From IMG/VR virus record IMGVR_UViG_3300047564_003843, positions 96,705 to 160,704 of that record: a DNA stretch of 64,000 nucleotides. The stretch is one strand, 5' to 3'. This document shows positions 17,823 through 25,447 of the stretch, piece by piece (the first letter of the stretch is position 1; the number at the start of each line of letters is the position of its first letter). A program made the translations under genes and the position numbers. Under the pieces are notes generated by a model, which saw only the letters and a program-made list of their open reading frames with translations, was not told where the DNA came from and searched no databases. Origin of the DNA: a virus.

Positions 17823-18752
17823 TCACTCATTTCCTTTAGTTTCTTCTTGACCATAATAAGCATATGGATCTGCTACTACGAAGTTATCACTGATTGCTTG
17901 TTCGGCGGCACTGCCGTCATCAACAAGAGTGCAAACAGTGAAGAACGGACACTTCCATTTGCAATCACGGCTAGGCCGTGGGTACGCATGGAATGCTGGA
18001 TTTTCACCTTCATCTAATGCTGTGCGAACACGCATCATGTCTGCAATGGTTCCGTGGAGACGGTCCCAGAAAGACCTGAGGGTGAAAATGTTGTGCCGTA
18101 CTTCGATTTGGTCGTAGAACGGCGGACGTGCCGCTGCAGAACGACGAACTTTCTTCAACATTGTGAAGATTCCGCCATCTGAGCGTTCTGACTCATCCTT
18201 CTTGGTGGATTCCAAGAGCATGTAAGTCAAAATCTGTTCATTCATTGGAGCAAGGTTTGCAAAGTCTCCAAGAGAGCCACCAACAGTTTTAAAGTCACGG
18301 AACATACGAACACCATCACCCTTGCGACGGACACGCATGTCAAGCTTTCCTGTTAACTCAACCTCGCCATTAAACAGTGGAGCAGTGATGACTTCTTCAG
18401 TAGAAATCATTTCAAGTTCTGCATCAATGCCATTTTCTTCTACCCACTGTAGGTATCCCTCAAGCATTATGTGCCCGAGCTCTCCTTCTTTTTCTAACTC
18501 TGATACATCTTTAAATTCTGCTAAGAGAGCAGCTTTTTCTGTGTTCAAAAGATTTGAATGGGATTGTAGTAATGGAGTTCCATTAGCGTAATAATCATCT
18601 AACGCGGCGTGGATTCGTGTACCAAGAGCAAGAGCTCCAGTGGAGTCTCTATATTTTGGTTGCAGTCTTCTGTAATAAGTGAGCCACCACTTACGACGAC
18701 AATCTTTAAATGTCTGAATCTCGCTATTAGAGATTCTAACTATTTCGCTCAT
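17823..18752 (-). CDS. Cas4/RecB-like PD-(D/E)XK nuclease with 4Fe-4S cluster
   Basis: A 309-residue protein. Cys18 (FKDCRRKWW) near the N-terminus and Cys264, Cys268 and Cys274 (DCKWKCPFFTVC) near the C-terminus form the split cluster ligands of Cas4/AddB-type nucleases. His48 in GTRIHAALDD, Asp138 in GKLDMRV and Asp153-x-Lys155 in FRDFKTV are the nuclease core. Such enzymes resect DNA ends, usually 5' to 3', to feed strand exchange. The gene overlaps the helicase gene by 4 bases upstream and the Sak4-like ATPase gene follows, consistent with one recombination unit. No cas genes or CRISPR array are present. Confidence 0.88.
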   Translation of the reverse strand: MSEIVRISNSEIQTFKDCRRKWWLTYYRRLQPKYRDSTGALALGTRIHAALDDYYANGTPLLQSHSNLLNTEKAALLAEFKDVSELEKEGELGHIMLEGYLQWVEENGIDAELEMISTEEVITAPLFNGEVELTGKLDMRVRRKGDGVRMFRDFKTVGGSLGDFANLAPMNEQILTYMLLESTKKDESERSDGGIFTMLKKVRRSAAARPPFYDQIEVRHNIFTLRSFWDRLHGTIADMMRVRTALDEGENPAFHAYPRPSRDCKWKCPFFTVCTLVDDGSAAEQAISDNFVVADPYAYYGQEETKGNE

Positions 18753-20548
18753 AGTAGTCCTGCCTTATCGTCTTTGAGTAGTTTTAACAATTGTGCTTGG
18801 TCTTGAACAATATCTTCGAAGTTTTGTGCCTTTTTGTCAAGGACACTAATAACTCTCTCTTCAATTGTTCCTTCAGTTACATAATCAGTAATGATGACGG
18901 AGTCATGAATCTCTGACCCAATGCGATGCACACGGTCCAACGCTTGCTTGTGGTCGACAAGTGACCAAGGGCGTTGAAGCATAATCAACCGACGAGCAGC
19001 AGTAAGAGTTACACCTACGCCACCAGCTTGTGCTGTAAATAAAATCCACTTGATTTTACCTGATTGAAAATCATCAATTGCTTTTTGTCTCTCGTCTTCA
19101 GTTTGGGCGCCAGTGATTAAACCGTGAGGGATATTCTTTTTAGTCATCTCAGCGCTAACTAAATCGATAAGTTGTCTAGATACAGCACACACAGCTACAG
19201 AGTCGTCACCAAAATCATTATTATTAATATCGTCCATTAACGCATCAACTTTGCAAGAAGGTTCAGTTAAATAGACACGAACTTCACCTGTTTGCTCATC
19301 TGTCTCTAACACAGCAGAGGAACTTGCAAACTGAAGTAGTCTCAGTGTTTGAGTCAGAATACTTGGTGCAGTAAGAGCATCGCCATTTTCAAGTTCAGCA
19401 ATCATGGTGTCACGCATCTGCTCGTAGGCTTTCTTTTGCTTAGGTGACATTTCAATATCGCGACGCTCGTTAATTACTTCTGGGAGCCAAGGCAGCACCA
19501 CAGACTTAAGCATTCTTCGCATAACTGGTTGCACTGCTTTATCAAACTCTGTTTGCATATGCGGTTTCACACCAAGAACTAACATGCCACCAAAAGCATT
19601 GAGCATCGTATCAACCATGCGTTCAATCCAACGAGTCTTTGAAGGCCAATCTTTTGGAGATAGCCAATGCAAGATTGCCCAAAGATCTACAACGTCTTTT
19701 GCAATTGGAGTTCCTGTTAAAGCAAATCGAATGTTGGCATCTCCTGTAGCAGCCCACAAAGCGCGAGTTTGTTTGCTCTTAGGTTCTTTAGAACGGTGAA
19801 TCTCATCTGCAACTACAGCCTTAAAATCAATCTCATTTAGTTCCCGTGTATGCACCTCACAACGGTTAGCACTAACAGACTCATCGTGTCCACCGCAATC
19901 AGAACATCTTGTAAGAGCAACAGAGCCATATGGAGCCAATCTGGAGTGTCCCCTTAAGGCTTCCCAATTGATGACATAAACATCGGCTTGTGCTTCAAAT
20001 TGTTTTTTTCTTTGGACAGCACTGCCCTTAACCACCTGAGTAGTGACTTCAGGCCACCATTTTTCAAACTCTCTAGCCCAGTTCTTTTTTAGGGTGTTAG
20101 GGCAGACAATTAGAGCTGGGAATACTGGTTCACCCTGCTCTTGGATTTTCTTCAGGGCACGGATAGCTTGAGCTGTCTTACCTAAGCCTGGTTCATCAGC
20201 TAAAAGAGCACGTTTAGCCGTGCTAAGGAACTGTACGCCAGCCCTTTGATGCGGGAACAAGTCTTCATCCCCATCAGCCTCTAAAACCTCTCTAAGAGCC
20301 ATTGCAGGGCCTATACGGGTAGTTAATTCATTAGCTGCCCAATCGTTGAGGGCAGGGCCTATTTGTAGGTCATTGAGGAATGTAGAGCGTAGTGCAAGGC
20401 AACTAGACCAGCTTAGGGGGATTCTCCACAGTTGGTCTTGAGCCGACCATTTAGAGCCGGGAATAGACTTACATAGGTCTTTAAACCGCCATTCGGCTTT
20501 TATGACTATATGACTCTTGGACTCGTCAAGTTCCACTAATACTGGCAT
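18749..20548 (-). CDS. SNF2-type superfamily 2 helicase/translocase
   Basis: A 599-residue protein. Motif I is DEPGLGKTAQ (Lys124), motif Ia NTLKKNWAREF, motif II ADEIH (Asp248-Glu249), motif III FALTGTPIA, motif V TAQAGGVGVTLTAA and motif VI QALDRVHRIGS. Residues 1-90 form an N-terminal domain with a WSAQDQLWRIP strand, like the small HARP-type or DNA-clamp domains of phage SNF2 proteins. Between motifs Ia and II, Cys215, Cys218, His221 and Cys230 could bind zinc. Probably remodels forks or recombination intermediates. Ribosome site AGAAGGTAGCAA. Confidence 0.88.
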   Translation of the reverse strand: MPVLVELDESKSHIVIKAEWRFKDLCKSIPGSKWSAQDQLWRIPLSWSSCLALRSTFLNDLQIGPALNDWAANELTTRIGPAMALREVLEADGDEDLFPHQRAGVQFLSTAKRALLADEPGLGKTAQAIRALKKIQEQGEPVFPALIVCPNTLKKNWAREFEKWWPEVTTQVVKGSAVQRKKQFEAQADVYVINWEALRGHSRLAPYGSVALTRCSDCGGHDESVSANRCEVHTRELNEIDFKAVVADEIHRSKEPKSKQTRALWAATGDANIRFALTGTPIAKDVVDLWAILHWLSPKDWPSKTRWIERMVDTMLNAFGGMLVLGVKPHMQTEFDKAVQPVMRRMLKSVVLPWLPEVINERRDIEMSPKQKKAYEQMRDTMIAELENGDALTAPSILTQTLRLLQFASSSAVLETDEQTGEVRVYLTEPSCKVDALMDDINNNDFGDDSVAVCAVSRQLIDLVSAEMTKKNIPHGLITGAQTEDERQKAIDDFQSGKIKWILFTAQAGGVGVTLTAARRLIMLQRPWSLVDHKQALDRVHRIGSEIHDSVIITDYVTEGTIEERVISVLDKKAQNFEDIVQDQAQLLKLLKDDKAGLL

Positions 20549-20576
20549 TTGCTACCTTCTGTCGTTATGTCTAAAT

Positions 20577-20617
20577 ACTATCACGAAAAATTAAAAAACT
20601 TTTTATTTCTTGATAGT
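20577..20617 (-). terminator. AT-rich hairpin between the RuvC-like and SNF2 genes
   Basis: Arms ACTATCA (20577-20583) and TGATAGT (20611-20617) enclose a second, inner A/T stem. It starts at the stop of the RuvC-like gene and ends about 28 bases before the helicase start. It may be a weak terminator or an mRNA processing site. Confidence 0.4.
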
Positions 20618-21102
20618 TATTTTTCTTTGTCTAAGAGTACACGAGGTACCCATTTTTGCTTAGTTAAGGCAAGTAGGGCGTGTCGTATTGCATCATTAGC
20701 ATGACCTTCTCCGCCCACATGCCAAGTCCCGATTTTCTTTAGTGCTTGGTTCGGGAACATGTTTTTAGCATCTACTGGATTTTGCATCCATATATTTTCA
20801 GGGTCGTACCCAGACTCTCTACATAGATGTTTTAAAACACCTATTTGCTCTAAAGAGTATGGAGCCTGACTATTTCTGACTGTTGCGGCATTTATAATAA
20901 AACGTTCACAGACCACTTTTACAGAAGGTGCGACCGCCGCCTGAGCCAATACCGCTCTTACATCGGCAGCAAAATCTTCAGGCTGAGACTCCATTGAGTA
21001 GACCTTTACTGGCAAATCTTCTGACCCACCAGACCAAGTAATTAAAGCAATCCCGCTGGCTTTACCTGGGTCGATAGACACTACTGCAAAATTACTATTC
21101 AT
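20617..21102 (-). CDS. RuvC-like Holliday-junction resolvase
   Basis: A 161-residue RNase H-fold nuclease. AVVSIDPGKASGIAL carries the first catalytic Asp in the RuvC DPG motif, VVCERF the Glu, and GHANDAIRHALLAL the C-terminal Asp and His. The start chosen is ATG at 21102: it overlaps the polymerase stop by 8 bases and has GGGG about 10 bases upstream, whereas starts at 21138 and 21132 lie deeper in the polymerase gene. It should cut branched DNA made by recombination before packaging. Adjacent to DNA polymerase, as in many phages. Confidence 0.85.
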   Translation of the reverse strand: MNSNFAVVSIDPGKASGIALITWSGGSEDLPVKVYSMESQPEDFAADVRAVLAQAAVAPSVKVVCERFIINAATVRNSQAPYSLEQIGVLKHLCRESGYDPENIWMQNPVDAKNMFPNQALKKIGTWHVGGEGHANDAIRHALLALTKQKWVPRVLLDKEK

Positions 21103-22921
21103 ACTTTTGACCCCAATTCTGTAATGGTCCATCAACATCTGCTGTAAGTGGTACTGACCAACCTTCTCGAGTAGTCATGCATTCTTTTACTAGTTGTTTA
21201 ATTTCCTCGGCTTCGCCCTTAGGAGCTTGAAGAACAATTTCATCGTGTACAGGAACAATCAAATAGTCAGTCAAATCTGCTTGGTCTAACTTTAAAAGAT
21301 TTGATTTAAATACTTCAGCTGCTCCACCTTGAATTAGATAGTTTACAAGTGTGTATGTACGGTCATCGTCACAGGGGATACGACGACCAGTCCACGTGTG
21401 AACATAGCCCTGACCTTCTTCACGGAAACGACGTTGTCCTATGTTGTCTATTTGTTTTTGAAAAGACGCCATACCTGGATAATTAATGTCAAAAGAATCT
21501 GAAACAGCACGCATCTGCGGCTCTGGGACGCCAGCAGTTAGTGCTTGTTTAGAAACTCCTGCGCCGTAGAGACGACCATAAACAACACCCTTAATAAGAT
21601 TACGACGCTTGTCCGACTTTTGCATAGTTGGGTCTTGATAAACCTGACGACCAATTTCGGTGAACGGGTCTGAGCCAGTTGCATCTGCCATGTTAAACAG
21701 GTTGATGAGATTCTCATCCCCTGAGAGCGATGCAAACATACGGAACTCAACCTGATCTAGGTCGGAAGTGATGATTACATGGTCTGGGTCTTTAGGTATA
21801 AATGCTCGACGGACAGTCGCATCTCCCTTTGGAAGAGTTTGTAGAGCTGGGTCAGTAATAGACATACGAGATGTTCTAGCCGCTACAGTTTTAATTGAGG
21901 GATGTAGAACTCCATCTATATTCATATTGATAAAGTTTAAAAAGTAAGTGCTAGCAAGTTTTTCAGCTTTTCTAACTTGAAGAACTATCTCTGCTAACTC
22001 TTTTACCTCTTCGTTACCTTCAATTACTAGTTTATCTAGCTGATCTTTTGCAGCAGACTTTTGACCAGAAGCAGTGAACTCTGTTATCTCTGCTCCCAAA
22101 TCTTCAAGCATTCTTACTAGTTGCTGATTGCTAGTTATAGAACCACCAAATTTGTTAAACGCCCAAAGTTTTGTTTTTTCTGTGTAATCAAGAAGTTCGT
22201 CATATTTCTTTTTAGAATAGTCAACATCAACAGTTGCTCCATTGATTTCCATTCTGGTGACTACCTTGCGAGCACCCATCTCCAATTCATATGCGCGACT
22301 ATATGGACCGTTTGGCCCACACTTCTCCCAAAACATTTCCCAAAGACGCATTGTTAGAACAGTATCGAGTGCTCCATAAGACCAGAATGGTTCAAATGAA
22401 ATAGGAACTGTTCCCCAAGTCCACCCATTTGCAGCAAGCTCTTCATCAAGTTTGCTTTGTAGATGTGCAGCGTAAGGGTCGATGTGCTGAGCGGAAAGTT
22501 CTTTCAATGCTCCTGACCCAAGTGGATCAACAATGTGAGCCATAATCATCGTGTCATGTGCACGGTCCCAAGGAATACGCCACTTAGATTTAATCTCAAA
22601 CCAACGAGCTTCAAACGCAATGTTGTGACAGACAATTGGACCGTCAAAACGATTCATTGCTTCGTAGAAGACGCCGTTCCACTCTTCCCACGGTATAGAC
22701 CAACCAGTCATACCGTCGCCCACTTGGACTAATCGAAGTTGACCATGCCAAGGAGATAATGCATCTTTGCGTTGCCCACCTGGAAGTTCTCCAGTTTCAG
22801 TATCAATTGCTATGGCATTGTAAGGACGTCGTTCACCAAGCCAATGTAGGAACTCTTGCGCTTTTTCTACAGAGTCAACTAGTTTTAATTGAACTCCTGT
22901 TAAATCTCGTCTCTCAGTCAC
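21095..22921 (-). CDS. polA: Family A DNA polymerase with 3'-5' exonuclease domain
   Basis: A 608-residue replicative polymerase lacking a 5' nuclease domain. The exonuclease has Asp40-x-Glu42 (AIDTETGE), Asn100...Glu104 (HNIAFEARW; many relatives have Asp) and Tyr182-x3-Asp186. Polymerase motif A is SDLDQVEFRM (Asp387, Glu392). Motif B is R440-x3-K444-x3-Y448-G-x2-Y452-G. Motif C is VPVHDE (His559-Asp560-Glu561). Tyr448 is at the position of E. coli Phe762 and T7 Tyr526, which predicts fast, weakly discriminating synthesis. The start is GTG at 22921 after AGAAGAGAGA. The RuvC-like gene is translationally coupled behind it. No primase or replicative helicase is in the window. Confidence 0.95.
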   Translation of the reverse strand: MTERRDLTGVQLKLVDSVEKAQEFLHWLGERRPYNAIAIDTETGELPGGQRKDALSPWHGQLRLVQVGDGMTGWSIPWEEWNGVFYEAMNRFDGPIVCHNIAFEARWFEIKSKWRIPWDRAHDTMIMAHIVDPLGSGALKELSAQHIDPYAAHLQSKLDEELAANGWTWGTVPISFEPFWSYGALDTVLTMRLWEMFWEKCGPNGPYSRAYELEMGARKVVTRMEINGATVDVDYSKKKYDELLDYTEKTKLWAFNKFGGSITSNQQLVRMLEDLGAEITEFTASGQKSAAKDQLDKLVIEGNEEVKELAEIVLQVRKAEKLASTYFLNFINMNIDGVLHPSIKTVAARTSRMSITDPALQTLPKGDATVRRAFIPKDPDHVIITSDLDQVEFRMFASLSGDENLINLFNMADATGSDPFTEIGRQVYQDPTMQKSDKRRNLIKGVVYGRLYGAGVSKQALTAGVPEPQMRAVSDSFDINYPGMASFQKQIDNIGQRRFREEGQGYVHTWTGRRIPCDDDRTYTLVNYLIQGGAAEVFKSNLLKLDQADLTDYLIVPVHDEIVLQAPKGEAEEIKQLVKECMTTREGWSVPLTADVDGPLQNWGQKYE

Positions 22922-22935
22922 TTACAATCTCTCTT

Positions 22936-23406
22936 CTAGGGAATCATCTCTATTCTGTAGATTGATTCTATCTTTTCATCATACTTGGCTGCTTGTTCAA
23001 GTAGTCTTTGGGCTACATGAGTTAGATATCTTGCCCCACCAGCATCATATTTGTAAAGGGCATCTAAAACAGGTTCAGGCTCTTCCGAAACCTGAGCCCA
23101 TGTTCTATCTTTTTCAGGGAAAATTACAGGAAGGTTTTTGCTTGGATAACACTCTTCACAAGGTAAAGAGTCTACTTTTAACTCGTCAGAGCCAGCTTCA
23201 ACAAGTCCATAGCGCTTCACTAGTGGACAAGCTGCTCCATGAAAAACTAATGAAACACCGACTCGAGAAAGAATATATGAACCATTATCTGTTTTGTAAA
23301 GCTTAAACTCAATCCATCGGGTTGACCCGCGGCGCCAAGAAGATGATTCACCTAAAAGGCGTCCGCTAAATTGGAGGGTACGAGAACCGTCCTTAACTTC
23401 ATACAT
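22936..23406 (-). CDS. Hypothetical protein (156 residues)
   Basis: Not recognised as a named family. A beta-rich N-terminal part (WIEFKLYKTDNGSYILSRVG) is followed by a CEEC pair and a helical C-terminus (YLTHVAQRLLEQAAKYDEKI). It sits between a tail-side gene (1-base TAATG overlap) and DNA polymerase (14 bases), so it may belong to either module. A small DNA-metabolism accessory is possible. Confidence 0.65.
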   Translation of the reverse strand: MYEVKDGSRTLQFSGRLLGESSSWRRGSTRWIEFKLYKTDNGSYILSRVGVSLVFHGAACPLVKRYGLVEAGSDELKVDSLPCEECYPSKNLPVIFPEKDRTWAQVSEEPEPVLDALYKYDAGGARYLTHVAQRLLEQAAKYDEKIESIYRIEMIP

Positions 23407-23879
23407 TAGGGTTGTGTCTCCTCTGGTGTAGTCTCGTTCGGGATTGCTTCTCCTGTTTCTGGGTCATGAGTGTGGTCTTGAGTCTCATGTGTTTCAGCTT
23501 CTGCTGCTAACTCTGCTTCTAATTTAGCATTAATAGCTGCCATATATCTCTCTTCATAATCCTTGTTATATATGTATTGCCACCACACTTCAATTTCATT
23601 TTGAGCCCAAACAACCTCTGCCCAACCTTTTACAGGCCATGGCTCTTGATGTTGAAAATCGTCCATAGCAATGATGGTCATTAAATCTAGTTTTTCATCT
23701 ACGTATTTAAGTACGTTTTGCATATGTTCATATATTAACTCTGCAGTAATCTCTTTTACATCTTCTTCGTTTCCAAGATTTATCAGAGTATGAGAGTCTT
23801 CTCCGTTAGAAGCAGTAAATTTTTTGCAAATGTATGGACGTTTTTCGGCTCCATAAAAATTAGCAATATATTCTATCAT
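23406..23879 (-). CDS. Hypothetical protein (157 residues, acidic tail)
   Basis: Not recognised. It has a compact N-terminal part with a Trp-rich segment (PWPVKGWAEVVWAQNEIEVWW) and an extended acidic, Thr/Pro-rich tail (ETHETQDHTHDPETG). The gene overlaps the S74 fibre stop by 4 bases and the following gene by 1 base. Last of the tail-side run; it could be a fibre chaperone, but that is position only. Confidence 0.6.
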   Translation of the reverse strand: MIEYIANFYGAEKRPYICKKFTASNGEDSHTLINLGNEEDVKEITAELIYEHMQNVLKYVDEKLDLMTIIAMDDFQHQEPWPVKGWAEVVWAQNEIEVWWQYIYNKDYEERYMAAINAKLEAELAAEAETHETQDHTHDPETGEAIPNETTPEETQP

Positions 23880-25447
23880 TTTGCATCCTTTAGTCGTTGT
23901 ACTTCTTCTTTTAGGAAGTCTATCTCATCTTGTTGAGATTTAAGGAGTTCTACAACTAGTGTCGAAAGAAGTCCGTAATTTAAACCAATCGGCTCTTGAT
24001 TTTCATTATAAACAACTATTTCTTCAATACCTAAATCTTGAACTTCTTCAGCAATGTAGCCATGCATCCACTCTCTATTTAGATCATCTTGAAATTGTCT
24101 AGCTGGAGCAGCTTCTCTGTATTTGTATTTTTTAAGTTTTAGTTCGAGAATTTTTTTTGGATCAATCTCGTAATCTGATATATCTTTTTTAAATTTTCTG
24201 CTAGATGTGACAACAGAACCAACTGTTCCTTGAACAGTAAGCCCGTGTTGGTGGCTACCATCTCGGCCTAAGTGGGAGTGGCCTGAGAGAGCACCAGGAT
24301 TTGTTATCAGACTTTGACCAAAAAATTGGTGCGTGTGAGCAGGTACCGAACCGCCTGAATGCGAATGGTTTCCAAGAGCTACTTGATTAGAACCAGTACC
24401 AGTTGGAATACGGCTAATGCTTAAAGTTCCAGAGTCAATCTTACTTGCTGAAATTCCTGGAATTCGAGCATCAGCAAAAACACCAGAGTTAATTTTTGCT
24501 GCTTCTAAGCTAGGAATTAATGTAGTAGCAAATGTTCCACTTGTTATTTTTGCTGCAGTTAAGCTAGGAATTCGAGCATCAGCAAATGTTCCACTTGTTA
24601 TTTTTCCTGCATCTAAGCTAGGAATTCTTGCAGTATCAAATGTCCCACTTGTTATTCTTGATGCAGTAAGACCAGCAGTGGCTATATGACGATTTTCAAC
24701 AGCTCCACTAAGTATTGCATCTCCATCAACAGCGTTAGTTCCAAGCTCTGCCTGTCCAACAGCATTTAGTGCAATTTCATCTGCATCTACACCGTTTGTA
24801 GCAATTTCGGAAGTACCAACCGCATTTAATCTAATTTCTGCAGAGTCTACGGAGTCATTACCCATTTCTGAAAGGTTGACGGCATCAACATCAATTTCAT
24901 CTGCCTTAACAGCACCAATTGCAATCTCGTCGGAGCCCACGGCGTTAGTTCTAATTTCTGCGGCATCTACGGAGTTGTCTCCCATTTCTGAAAGACCAAC
25001 AGCATCAATATCGATTTCATCTGCTTTAACAGCACCTAATGCAATTTCCTCAGAACCCACTGCGTTAAGACGAATCTCTGCAGCATCAACAGAGTTATCG
25101 TCCATTTCTGTTAAACCAATAGCATTGACATTAACATTCTCATTGTAGACAGCGTCAATACCAAGTTCGCTAGTTCCAACAGCGTTCTCTCGAATCTCTG
25201 AAGAATCAACAGAGTTCTCACCCATCTCTCGAATGCCGATAGCTCCTTCTTCAACATTGAGAGCTGTTACAGCAGAAAGTGCAAGTTGGTCTGCAGCAAC
25301 CGAGCGAGGCTGTAAGTTATTCCCTTTAACAGAGTAATTACCTAATCTAGAAGGAGAAGGTCTTCCTTCTAAATACTTAAGTCTTTTTTGGACATCAGAT
25401 AACGAGCCAGTAAGACTTCTGCTACGCGTTCTTCTTCTAGAAGCCAT
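23876..25447 (-). CDS. Repeat-rich tail fibre/spike protein with C-terminal S74 chaperone domain
   Basis: A 523-residue protein. A short coiled-coil start is followed by about 150 residues of degenerate NAVGxxEI / DxxSVDAAEI repeats, then five to six 19-residue units (GKITSGTFADARIPSL type), both expected to wind as a trimeric beta structure. Residues about 413-523 are a peptidase S74 intramolecular chaperone: SSRKFKKDI (catalytic Ser, and Lys), HGYIAEEVQDLG, LNYGLLSTLVVELL and a coiled-coil end. S74 domains trimerise the fibre and then cut themselves off. It is the last large protein of the tail operon and overlaps the upstream gene by 11 bases. Confidence 0.88.
   Translation of the reverse strand: MASRRRTRSRSLTGSLSDVQKRLKYLEGRPSPSRLGNYSVKGNNLQPRSVAADQLALSAVTALNVEEGAIGIREMGENSVDSSEIRENAVGTSELGIDAVYNENVNVNAIGLTEMDDNSVDAAEIRLNAVGSEEIALGAVKADEIDIDAVGLSEMGDNSVDAAEIRTNAVGSDEIAIGAVKADEIDVDAVNLSEMGNDSVDSAEIRLNAVGTSEIATNGVDADEIALNAVGQAELGTNAVDGDAILSGAVENRHIATAGLTASRITSGTFDTARIPSLDAGKITSGTFADARIPSLTAAKITSGTFATTLIPSLEAAKINSGVFADARIPGISASKIDSGTLSISRIPTGTGSNQVALGNHSHSGGSVPAHTHQFFGQSLITNPGALSGHSHLGRDGSHQHGLTVQGTVGSVVTSSRKFKKDISDYEIDPKKILELKLKKYKYREAAPARQFQDDLNREWMHGYIAEEVQDLGIEEIVVYNENQEPIGLNYGLLSTLVVELLKSQQDEIDFLKEEVQRLKDAK
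24417..24690 (-). repeat. In-frame 57-base tandem repeats in the S74 fibre gene
   Basis: Five to six imperfect 57-base units encode 19-residue KITSGTFADARIPSL-type repeats. They keep the reading frame, so they are coding repeats and not a CRISPR array. They could change copy number by recombination and so change fibre length. Confidence 0.75.

Noticed and set aside
17823-18752. A Cas4 gene as sign of a phage CRISPR system
   Set aside because: No Cas1/Cas2 or array; the neighbouring recombination genes explain the nuclease.
24417-25150. Regularly spaced repeats resembling a CRISPR array
   Set aside because: They keep the reading frame of the S74 fibre and encode a repeating peptide; the intervals are coding and not unique spacers.
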